Shown: positions 26,753 to 35,271 of the stretch, piece by piece | Position numbering within the stretch: the first letter of the stretch is position 1 | Layout of the letters: every line of letters starts with the position of its first letter | Source: Bacteroidetes bacterium 4572_114 | GTDB lineage: Bacteria; Bacteroidota; Bacteroidia; Bacteroidales; 4484-276 | Length of the DNA stretch: 35,608 nucleotides | Direction of reading: 5' to 3' | Assembly: GCA_002254335.1 (NCBI GenBank) | Contig: NIVA01000007.1 | Location: forward strand, 1-35,608 | Program-made: the position numbers and the translations under genes | Notes under the pieces: generated by a model | Databases searched by the model: none | The model's input: only the letters and a program-made list of their open reading frames with translations | Told to the model about the DNA's origin: nothing

Positions 26753-27751
26753 ATGTGCGGAACTTGCGGATGCGGACAAGCAGATGAGATAAAAATTTTT
26801 AAACCTGGCGAAGAGGAACATACACACACTTATGTTCATTCCCACGATCATAAACACGGGATAGAAACCCATGGCCATGAACATGACCATCAATATGCCC
26901 ATTTGCATAAAACAGATGGCCACAAACATACCCACAAACACGAGAGTGAACATGACCCCCACGACCATGATCACCAACATTTGCATGGGCATGTGCACAA
27001 AAACGATGAAGGTATTGATGTTGAAAACGGTCACGGACATCATCATGACCATCAAGACCATGATCATCATCACGACCATGATCACGATCATTCCCACGGA
27101 AGACAAGTTGTAATTGAACAGGATGCGCTACAACAAAACAAACTCAGGGCCGAAAGGAACCGCGGCTATTTTGAAGCCAAAAAACTCCTTGCCCTAAACC
27201 TGGTAAGTTCACCGGGATCGGGAAAGACCAGCCTGTTAGAAAAAACCATCAAGGCCCTAAAGGAAAAAACCAACATTTTTGTGATCGAGGGCGACCAACA
27301 AACCATGAACGATGCCAGCAGGATTGATGCGGCAGGGGCGCCTGTTGTTCAGATCAACACCGGCAATGGGTGCCATTTAGATGCCGAAATGGTCAACAAA
27401 GCCCTGAAAAAACTTGATATCAAAGGAGAAGGTATTTTGATGATCGAAAATGTTGGGAACCTTGTTTGCCCGTCACTTTTTGATCTCGGCGAAGCCCAAC
27501 GGGTGGTCGTTATAAGTGTTACCGAAGGTGATGATAAACCTTTGAAATACCCCACCATGTTTGAGACTTCCGATATTTGTATCATCAACAAAACCGACCT
27601 CCTCCCCTATGTTGATTTTGATGTGGAACGATCAAAAGAGTATGCCCTGCGGGTTAACCCCAGCCTGAAGTTTTTCGAGCTTTCGGTAAAAACCGGTGAA
27701 GGCATGAAGCCCTGGCTCGATTTTTTGGTTGAGGAATTGAAGAAGGTTTAG
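26753..27751 (+). CDS. hypB: Hydrogenase nickel incorporation GTPase HypB with long His-rich N-terminal region
   Basis: MCGTCGCG N-terminus, about 37 His over roughly 100 residues, SSPGSGKTSLLE, VEGDQQT-like IEGDQQT, INKTDLLPY. Confidence 0.96.
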   Translation: MCGTCGCGQADEIKIFKPGEEEHTHTYVHSHDHKHGIETHGHEHDHQYAHLHKTDGHKHTHKHESEHDPHDHDHQHLHGHVHKNDEGIDVENGHGHHHDHQDHDHHHDHDHDHSHGRQVVIEQDALQQNKLRAERNRGYFEAKKLLALNLVSSPGSGKTSLLEKTIKALKEKTNIFVIEGDQQTMNDASRIDAAGAPVVQINTGNGCHLDAEMVNKALKKLDIKGEGILMIENVGNLVCPSLFDLGEAQRVVVISVTEGDDKPLKYPTMFETSDICIINKTDLLPYVDFDVERSKEYALRVNPSLKFFELSVKTGEGMKPWLDFLVEELKKV

Positions 27752-28189
27752 CGAAATTTTGTTGCCAGGCAATTTTTGTAAAGACCATGAAAAAGGATAC
27801 TTAGCCTGATCAATTCATGCGTTTAGTTTGATGTAGCTGTGAGGTGTCAAAACTTGCAGATTTAGTAGTCTATTTCATCCAGCACATGCGGGATTGCAAC
27901 GAAGCAGATGCATTAAAATAAACGCAAACAACAAAAAGAAAAAAAAGGGCCTGCCCCGTAGCGAAACCTACTGGGGGGGGGACTGCCCTCAAGCTCATCA
28001 TTTCCCGATAGGTGTTGAGATTGCAAGAAATCCTGTATCAAAACCAAAGGCCATCATCGGAACTGGCCAAGAACACCACTTCTGCAATACTTGATTTTAC
28101 TGCTATTTCAGAGGGGTTGTAATGTTTTCGCAATTGGAGAAAGGGTGTACCTTGACCACAAGGTTTAAAAAGTTAATAGGAATTGCATT

Positions 28190-28258
28190 GGTACGGAGCA
28201 CGTATGCTGAGAGGTGTGTGGGGGACAGCGGCGCGAGCCGCTTCCTACCCGCTTAAAG
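28190..28258 (+). ncRNA. Possible 3' end (domain V/VI-like) of a decayed group II intron
   Basis: gtacggagcacgtatgctgagaggtgtgtggggg...cttcctaccc with a perfect AGCGGC-GCGA-GCCGCT stem closed by a GNRA tetraloop. No RT ORF nearby. Confidence 0.4.
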
Positions 28259-28280
28259 TGAAATTGGGCTGGAAAAGTCT

Positions 28281-28478
28281 GGGATTTCAACACATTCTGC
28301 TTCTCTGGTTGCTGAATTATCAAAGAACGAATTAATTATTGTGAACAAAAAGAAAGGGGCAACGCAGACAAACCGATGCAAAGAAGGTGATTTTGAAAAA
28401 ATGCGTCCTGACGAAGCATGACTAAGCAATATGCTTAAAGGAGGAGGATTACCATGGTTAAAGTCGGTTTCATTGTAG
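28281..28478 (+). pseudogene. C-terminal remnant of an AAA/OLD-like ATPase
   Basis: GISTHSASLVAELSKNELIIVNKKKGATQTNRCKEGDFEKMRPDEA*LSNMLKGGGLPW; STHS is the usual H-loop context. In-frame TGA interrupts it. Confidence 0.5.
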
Positions 28479-28620
28479 AAGGCACTCCGGATTTCATAAT
28501 TTTGTGTCACTCGTTAGAAACCTGCAAAAACAAAATGTCGATTATATTTTTACCATGATAGATCAAGATGACAAGGAAGAACAAAGGAAAAATGGAGGGG
28601 ACAGACCTCCTGATTGTCCC
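28454..28620 (+). pseudogene. Truncated, frameshifted small TOPRIM/DUF4276-like protein
   Basis: MVKVGFIVEG at the overlap with the ATPase remnant; continues in another frame as SGFHNFVSLVRNLQKQNVDYIFTMIDQDDKEEQRKNGG. Confidence 0.42.
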
Positions 28621-28690
28621 TTAGTCGTAGTAAATGAAATTAGTGTGAACAAAGTATATCTTTACAATAAACAAATTTAAAACATTTAAA

Positions 28691-31300
28691 ATGATTAGAT
28701 ATGTATTTTTTATAGTGACGTTATTTATCTTGTTTCTTCCGTCTTGCAAGCAAAATATCAATACGGGCCAAGATAACAATTGGTCGTCTTTCGAGACATT
28801 GAGTATTCCATTAGAAATTCGACAAGCAGAATTCGATAAAGGAAATATTGCCCCAAATTTCTCTTTCGAAGAAGGTGAAAACCTTGAAAAAACCGATACA
28901 TTGATCAAGAGCTTTAATTTAGAAAGTTGGACTGTTGTTGGAGATAATGTCCAGTGGGCCGATACAGTATCGATAAAGTATGATGCCGAAAGTGTTAGTT
29001 TAGGAAACAAAGCTATTAAAATAGAACGCAGGTGGGCCGATGTAAAAGATATCGACAACAAATCAAGCGGTGTGTTAAGCGATTTTATAGAAGTTGTTCC
29101 GGGTAATTATTTGTTCTATTTCGATGTTCGGATGTTAGATGTGCACCCGTCTTGCGACAGGTTAAATTCAAAATTAGGAACCGATATCGATGTTAGGATA
29201 AAATATTTTGATAAAGACAAGAAAGAAATCCCGGCAGGAATTTATTACGACTATTGGGGAAAAGATGTTGACAATGGATTTAAAGGTTTTGCGTTTTCTA
29301 ACTTCTATTATATGCCAGGATTTAACTGGGGAAAGGTTAAAGGCAGAACATTAAACTATCCTTTTTCAGAAGGCGATATGCCCGATGGTTGCAGATACGT
29401 AAAGCTATATTTAGGGTTTAAAGGAAGGGGAACTGTTTGGTATGACAATATCGATTTTAGGCTTTCAAAATGGAATTTCACCACCTTGGAAAGACTTTCT
29501 CCGATGTTTGAAAAAGAATATCAACTTACCAGTTTATTGGTCCCAAAACCAAAGAAAGTAGCAAGGCCCACCAATATCAACTTTTCTAATAAAGACATCT
29601 ATATTGTGCTCCCAAAGCTTGATGTAAATACCAATATTGCAGCTTCCAAATTGCTTAAAAAATACTTTACACAAGCCTCAATTGTTAAAGGGGATATAAA
29701 TGAAAATATAGAAAATGCTTTGGTTTTTAATATTGGGGAGACCCAACTTTATAAAGAAAATATCGATAAACTCGATATAACGGAAATAAGCGATAAGGAA
29801 CAAGGTTATATCATTCAAAAAATTGAAGCTGAGAACCAAATAATATTCTTAAAAGGGGGGGCGTCTGATATAGGGAATTATTATGCTGCAACTACAATTG
29901 TTCAGCTTATTGATAAAAAAACATCTACATATCAACACGCCAATATTGTAGATTATCCCGATTTTACAGGACGTTCGTATATAACCAATGTTTATAAAAA
30001 CAGATGGACTATCAATAAGGATACATCTTTAAGTTCAGAAGAAAAGCTTGAGAAAATTAATCAACTCGATAAAGATATTCAACAAGAATTATCGGGGGTA
30101 GGGCACTATGCTTTTTATAAAATAAATAAGGTTTATAATAATTATGCAAGTTTGGGCAAGCAATGGTGGGGGCCGGGCCAGTTTTTTACAGATTTATACG
30201 AAGGTTTAGGCAAAGAAAGCGAAAGGCTTGGCGTAATTAATCCTTGTGTAATGATTAATCCGTATTTTCATTTCGATTACGAAAGCGAAGAACGAAATCT
30301 GCCCGACAGTTTGCGGAACATTTTTTCTCATTCCAATCCAAAAGATATAAATAAGATTAAAAACCTTATTACAGAAGCAGTTAATAATAATACAAATACT
30401 GTAATGATTTGTGCCGATGATTTTGTGCCACATAGCGGAAGCACAAGGGGGATTTACGCTTTGTTTACCGATGCCGATAAAAAAGCATATTTCAATATGG
30501 CCCATGCACAAAGCGATATGATGAACGATTTGCGGACTTGGTTAGATAAAACTAACCCAGAAGTTAGATTAGAGTTTTGCCCCGCACCTTATCTAAACCA
30601 GTTTATAGATTACGGACAAGGTAGTGCAGAAGCGTTTTTCCGGGATTTAGTTTCACATGCACCCGAGGATATGGCAATAATTTGGACGGGCAATACCGTG
30701 CGTTCGCTTTGCTACGATATGGCCGATATAAAGCGTTATTCCGATTTAATAGGGCGCAAACCAATGCTTTGGGACAATACGCCGTATGCAAGGGAATTAG
30801 AAGGTCAATACGGGGGTTATCCTGCTCATTATCCTGGCAAAGCTGTAATGTGTAATTTGTTCGAGCCTTACGATATTATTGTGCCCAAAGATTTCCATAA
30901 AATTATGGACCCGCATATATACTCCAACCAGACAGGTTTTACAGAAAGGCACAAAATTAAATATGCCACTTTTGCCGATTTTGCGTGGAATTGTAACGGT
31001 TATGATGCCGACTTTTCTTTATACAAAACCCTTGTGGGGATATTCGGAAAAGACGATGCTTTAAAATTATTACAATTTAATGACAACTATTATAAACTTA
31101 TTTCAATTTGGGCAAAAATACGAAACGGAAAAGAAGATGCCAAAGAGGATAAACCCTATCTAATTGAAGGACTGGACAAAGAAAAGGCCACAGTTTATAT
31201 CGAAAACCTTAATAGAATATATTTGAGTTTGGAGCAGTCTATTTCGAATAAAAGACTGTTAGATGAGCTTAAAAAAACTATGGACAGATTTAGCACCTGA
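28691..31300 (+). CDS. GH84-like beta-N-acetylglucosaminidase family lipoprotein
   Basis: Lipobox FLPSC; GH20b-like domain (YYAATTIVQLI); adjacent Asp pair MICADDF; IIWTGNTVRS; MLWDNTPYAR. Confidence 0.72.
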   Translation: MIRYVFFIVTLFILFLPSCKQNINTGQDNNWSSFETLSIPLEIRQAEFDKGNIAPNFSFEEGENLEKTDTLIKSFNLESWTVVGDNVQWADTVSIKYDAESVSLGNKAIKIERRWADVKDIDNKSSGVLSDFIEVVPGNYLFYFDVRMLDVHPSCDRLNSKLGTDIDVRIKYFDKDKKEIPAGIYYDYWGKDVDNGFKGFAFSNFYYMPGFNWGKVKGRTLNYPFSEGDMPDGCRYVKLYLGFKGRGTVWYDNIDFRLSKWNFTTLERLSPMFEKEYQLTSLLVPKPKKVARPTNINFSNKDIYIVLPKLDVNTNIAASKLLKKYFTQASIVKGDINENIENALVFNIGETQLYKENIDKLDITEISDKEQGYIIQKIEAENQIIFLKGGASDIGNYYAATTIVQLIDKKTSTYQHANIVDYPDFTGRSYITNVYKNRWTINKDTSLSSEEKLEKINQLDKDIQQELSGVGHYAFYKINKVYNNYASLGKQWWGPGQFFTDLYEGLGKESERLGVINPCVMINPYFHFDYESEERNLPDSLRNIFSHSNPKDINKIKNLITEAVNNNTNTVMICADDFVPHSGSTRGIYALFTDADKKAYFNMAHAQSDMMNDLRTWLDKTNPEVRLEFCPAPYLNQFIDYGQGSAEAFFRDLVSHAPEDMAIIWTGNTVRSLCYDMADIKRYSDLIGRKPMLWDNTPYARELEGQYGGYPAHYPGKAVMCNLFEPYDIIVPKDFHKIMDPHIYSNQTGFTERHKIKYATFADFAWNCNGYDADFSLYKTLVGIFGKDDALKLLQFNDNYYKLISIWAKIRNGKEDAKEDKPYLIEGLDKEKATVYIENLNRIYLSLEQSISNKRLLDELKKTMDRFST

Positions 31301-31387
31301 ATTTTTACACGATTTGGCAATTGGACAAAAACAGATAAAATGTATATAAAAAAAAGAAACACATTAAACCAACTAATTTTAAAAACA

Positions 31388-32891
31388 ATGAAAATTATTA
31401 CATTTCTATTATCTCTTCTATTAATCGGAAATTTTATTTATGGACAAACAACAATAGAAGATGGAGAAGAAGTTTCAGGGGTTTGGACAGTAGCAAATTC
31501 ACCTTATACTGTTATGGGAGAAGCAATTATTCTGCAAGATGAAACTTTAACAATTGAAGCAGGTGTGGAAGTAAAATTTAAGATCGGTTGCACAGGGGAC
31601 AGAGCTTGACCCAATAGTATTTACCCGCGATGGAAGTGAAGGAAACTGGGGGATTATTTATTTTAGCGAAACATCTGACGCAACAACCATTATCGAATAT
31701 TGTGAGATTGAATACGGTAAGTGGGTAGAAAATTTAATTGTAGAACAGGCATATTTTTACGGGGCAGTTTCTTTTTACGAAGCAGGAGCAATTATAAACA
31801 ACAATATATTTACAAATAATTCAGGTGCAGGAATAGCTTGTTACTCAAATTCAAACTGTACCATAACAAACAATGAGCTTTCGTATAACAGCTATGGGGT
31901 TTCCTGCGAATATTCAATTCCAAATATAACAGATAACACTGCTTCAAACAACACATCTTATGGGTTTTCATTTGAACATTGTACAGTTGGAACTGTTTGC
32001 AATAACATAATTACTGAGAACAATGCAGCAGGCATTGAATGCAATGGTTCGGAAGTTACTATTAGTTATAATTTAATTGACAATAATGGGGTAGGTGGAA
32101 TTTATATATTGTTCGGCGACAATTCAAATATTATTAATAATACAATAAGTAATAACGGACGCGGTATTTATGTTAATGAAAATTCTACACCAAAAATAAT
32201 TGGTAATGCAATTGTAAATAATATTAATGCTATGTATTGTTCAACAAATGCGGATGTAACAATTACAAATACCACAATTTCATATAGTTCCGATGTTGGG
32301 ATTCTATGTGATGCAGCAACATTAACTATAACTAATTCTATTCTCTGGTCAAATGGTGCACTTGCAGTTAACTCAAACAGTTCTGCAGATATCTCATATT
32401 CACTAATCGAAGGCGGTACACAAGGCAATATTCAATTTATAGAAGGTAATATTATTAACGAAGACCCATTATTTGTTAATCCTGCAAGTGGGGATTTCCA
32501 TCTGTCTGATAACTCACCATGTGTAAACGTTGGAAATAATGATGTTGAAGATCTTCCTGAAAATGATTTAGATGGAAACCAAAGAATACAAGGAGGTATT
32601 ATTGACATGGGATGCTACGAAACGTCTGTAATTTCCAGCATTGTACAAACGACAATAAACGAGGGCTTCACTATTTTTCCAAACCCAACAAACAGAATAA
32701 TAAACTTTGAATTTGCGGATAACAATATTGAAAAATTAATAATTTCCGACATAACAGGAAAAACAATAATTAAGAAAATAGACATACAACAAAACGAAAT
32801 GATTGATCTATCAAGTTTTGTGAAAGGTATTTATTTCATAAGTGTTCAAACAGAAGAAGAAGTTTACACAAAAAAAATAATTAAACGGTAA
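31388..32891 (+). pseudogene. Parallel beta-helix secreted protein with T9SS sorting domain, disrupted near 31580-31612
   Basis: N-terminal ORF ends EAGVEVKFKIGCTGDRA*. The second frame is open from about 31578 (VAQGTELDPIVFTRDGSEGNWG...) through repeated NNIFTNNS-type coils to TIFPNPTNRIINFEF...KGIYFISVQTEEEVYTKKIIKR. Confidence 0.75.
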
Positions 32892-32943
32892 ACAGTTTTT
32901 AATGCAAGGCTATTGAAGTCATTACAGCATTTTCCGTGCATTG

Positions 32944-33093
32944 ATATTTCGGTGCCCTGCACCTTTCGGTTAAACTCGTTTATTGTTTCTACAAATATTA
33001 TGGTGCTCTGCACCTACGATAGCCACAGAGTGGCGAAATCGTTGTGGAAAATGCAAGATATAGCATCACAAGAGGTGCAGGGCACCGAAATAT
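32944..33093. mobile_element. 150-bp MITE/palindromic-type element with perfect 21-bp terminal inverted repeats
   Basis: atatttcggtgccctgcacct (32944-32964) and aggtgcagggcaccgaaatat (33073-33093), plus internal ggtgctctgcacctacg. Confidence 0.75.
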
Positions 33094-33215
33094 AAATAAC
33101 GTGTTGGGTTTTTCAGCAAGCCCTATACGCTAACGAAGCATAAAGGAATGATGTTTTAAGAATCTTGTGCACAAGTAAAAAAACCCAGTTATACATCGAA
33201 TATTATTTTTTACAA

Positions 33216-34529
33216 TCAAAGTTGGTTTATACCCCAAATAGCGAAGGAGTTTGCAAAATACAGTGGAAGGAATACGATATTTTCATCCTTTAACCTTCCC
33301 ATTTTTCCGGCATGAAAAACAACTGAATAGCTGGGTTGATAACTGCTTCTGAAATGGTGCAGGCTCCTGAGTTTCCCGGATGGGCCATCCTTAACTTCAA
33401 CTGGAATAAAATCTCCGGCTTTGTGAAACAGGAAATCGATTTCAGCATTACTATTTTTTGCATCTCTTGCCCAATAATATAGCTGGTTTTTACCTGATGA
33501 TGCAAACTCTTGCCCCACAAACTGTTCGGCAAGTTGTCCACGGTAAATCGAGAGTAGGTTATCATGGTTCAGTGCTTCGCTGTAATCAATTCCTATTACC
33601 CTGTTCATTAACCCAATATCCAGGAAAACAGTTTTGAACTTTCTTTCAGAAGCATTGATTTCCAATGGCATTCCAGGGCTGGAAACAGCTTTTATCTTTG
33701 TTGCAATACGGGCCTTCAACAAACTTTCAAATGCTTTCTTGATGGTAGGGATGGTGTAATCTTTTGAAAAAGTGGTGTATTTTATTTGCTGGCCAACTTT
33801 TGCTGCCAGACCTGAAAACACTGTGTTCAGGCAATTTATATCCGTTTTCGGTTTATACTTGTTAAAATCCAATTTGTAAGTTTCAATGATCTCATCCTGT
33901 ACTTCTGTAGCAGTTTTTATTGATTTTGTTTCCGAATAAACCTTTACACATTCAGGCATTCCACCAACCAACCAATAAGTTCGAAGTTGGCTGATGAGAT
34001 AATTATGGATAGGTTCGGAAACATTGCTAATTGGTTGCCTACAAAGTCCGGCAGCTTTATTGTTCCCCTGGGCAAGCAGAAATTCAGAAAAATCCATTGG
34101 AAAAACTTCCATCGTTTGAATGCGCCCTACCGGAAAGGAGATTTCGCTATAAACAAATTCAAGCAAGGAGCCGGCAGCAATTACATGCAACCCTGGTTTC
34201 TTTTCATAAAAATAGCGCAACGACATAATTGCCCTGGGGCATATCTGGATTTCATCAAAAAAAACCAGCGATTCAGACTCTATTATATGCTGCCCCATCC
34301 TGATTTCAAGTTCCGAGCAAATTTTTTCAGGGTCTAAATCCCCATCAAACAATGAAATTAAGTCTGGTTTTTCTTCAAAATCAACCTTTATTAGATTTTT
34401 AAATAATTCTTTGGCAAGGGATTCAACGAGCCATGTTTTGCCAACCTGCCTTGCACCCCTCAATAGTAAAGGCTTTCGCCTTTCTTTTGTAGCCCATTCT
34501 TTCAAATCCAAAATGATGTATCTATCCAT
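33216..34529 (-). CDS. AAA_14 / DUF4143 family ATPase
   Basis: LLLRGARQVGKTWLVE Walker A, LVFFDEIQ Walker B, AAGSLLEF, GGMPECVKVY, YYWARDAKNSNAEIDFLF. Confidence 0.92.
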   Translation of the reverse strand: MDRYIILDLKEWATKERRKPLLLRGARQVGKTWLVESLAKELFKNLIKVDFEEKPDLISLFDGDLDPEKICSELEIRMGQHIIESESLVFFDEIQICPRAIMSLRYFYEKKPGLHVIAAGSLLEFVYSEISFPVGRIQTMEVFPMDFSEFLLAQGNNKAAGLCRQPISNVSEPIHNYLISQLRTYWLVGGMPECVKVYSETKSIKTATEVQDEIIETYKLDFNKYKPKTDINCLNTVFSGLAAKVGQQIKYTTFSKDYTIPTIKKAFESLLKARIATKIKAVSSPGMPLEINASERKFKTVFLDIGLMNRVIGIDYSEALNHDNLLSIYRGQLAEQFVGQEFASSGKNQLYYWARDAKNSNAEIDFLFHKAGDFIPVEVKDGPSGKLRSLHHFRSSYQPSYSVVFHAGKMGRLKDENIVFLPLYFANSFAIWGINQL

Positions 34530-34534
34530 TGCAA

Positions 34535-34620
34535 TTTAGTTTTCCAATGCAAATCTATATAAAATGTTTTAGTTTTCCAACCCAAATTGTCGGGTTGGGA
34601 TTTAGTTTTCCAACCCAAAT
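34535..34620. promoter_or_regulatory. Three direct repeats TTTAGTTTTCCAA(Y)(S)CAAAT at exact 33-bp spacing, 5' of the DUF4143 ATPase
   Basis: Core starts at 34535, 34568 and 34601; the copy at 34535 abuts the start codon at 34529. Confidence 0.85.
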
Positions 34621-34639
34621 TCAATTTAGGGGAAAAAGG

Positions 34640-34740
34640 GGAAATTGGAAAGATGGAATAATGGAATGATGGAAAATTGGAAAGTTGGAAAAGGGGGAAA
34701 TGGTAAAATGGAAAGTTGGAAAGTTGGAATTGGAGAAAAT
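34640..34740. repeat. Degenerate GGAAAGTT/GGAATGAT short-repeat tract
   Basis: ggaaattggaaagatggaataatggaatgatggaaaattggaaagttgg...ggaaagttggaaagttgg. Confidence 0.75.
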
Positions 34741-34765
34741 GGGATAGGAAAAGTATCTGCTATTA

Positions 34766-34890
34766 TCAAATATTGTTTTCAAAATATTTCCCAATTACAG
34801 ACCTACACTCATTGGCCGTTAGGATTTCTACTTTTGGAAAAGTAATGCCTTTCAATACATTAAAACGTTTGTATCTATTACAACTTTCAT
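34766..34890 (-). pseudogene. PIN-domain toxin remnant with large internal deletion
   Basis: Minus strand: ATGAAAGTTGTAATAGATACAAACGTTTTAATGTAT = MKVVIDTNVLMY*, then out of frame KGITFPKVEILTANECRSVIGKYFENNI*. The ATG overlaps the upstream stop as TAATG. Confidence 0.75.
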
Positions 34891-35138
34891 TATTGATTTA
34901 GAGGATTGTAAGGGGTCCTGCTGTGTGAGTTTAAAAGTTTTTCCATATCCTCCTGTTTCCAGTTTTTCTCTGCCCAAACATGATCGGCCATTTTAGTAAT
35001 TTTTTCTCCAAGGTATCGAACAATCAGTCTTTTAATTTCCAATAAATCATCTTCATCCAATTCCCTGCGGAAGAGTTTTAGAATTTCAAGCTGACTTTTA
35101 TTTAAAGGTATTTCAACCTGTTGATTATTCATAATCAA
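34890..35138 (-). CDS. Antitoxin-like protein of a PIN-domain toxin system
   Basis: 82 aa, LNKSQLEILKLFRRELDEDDLLEIKRLIVRYLGEKITKMADHVWAEKNWKQEDMEKLLNSHSRTPYN; TAATG coupling to the PIN remnant. Confidence 0.68.
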   Translation of the reverse strand: MIMNNQQVEIPLNKSQLEILKLFRRELDEDDLLEIKRLIVRYLGEKITKMADHVWAEKNWKQEDMEKLLNSHSRTPYNPLNQ

Positions 35139-35271
35139 TAAATTAAAAACTATGTACTAACGAAACACTATGATATGTTGTTTTAAGAATATTGCCCAAA
35201 AAGTATAAAAAATCTAATTAAATATCGAACATTTTTTTTACAATCGCCCCTTTCTCCTCTCCCTCTCCCAA

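Noticed and set aside
26702-27113. Met/Val-rich minus-strand ORF (26702-27106) and plus ORF 26871-27113
   Set aside because: Produced by reading the His codon-rich hypB region antisense or in another frame; low-complexity artefact that only looks membrane-like.
27894-28094. 66-aa plus-strand ORF after hypB
   Set aside because: Contains poly-Lys and a G-run, with no recognisable family; lies in a degraded interval.
28253-28510. 85-aa minus-strand ORF
   Set aside because: Opposite strand to the more convincing AAA/TOPRIM-like remnant peptides.
28621-29061. 146-aa minus-strand ORF
   Set aside because: Antisense to the start of the well-supported GH84-like CDS.
32913-33095. 60-aa plus-strand ORF
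   Set aside because: Lies entirely within the inverted-repeat element; no coding features.
33987-34337. Plus-strand ORFs opposite the DUF4143 ATPase
   Set aside because: Antisense shadows with no domain support.
34535-34620. Possible mini-CRISPR from regularly spaced repeats
   Set aside because: Repeats are about 20 bp with short AT-rich gaps, sit in a promoter/leader, and no cas genes are present; an operator-type array fits better.
34645-34901. Plus-strand ORFs 34645-34845 and 34716-34901
   Set aside because: Translate the short-repeat tract (MERWNNGMMENWKVGKGG) and run antisense over the PIN remnant; not credible genes.
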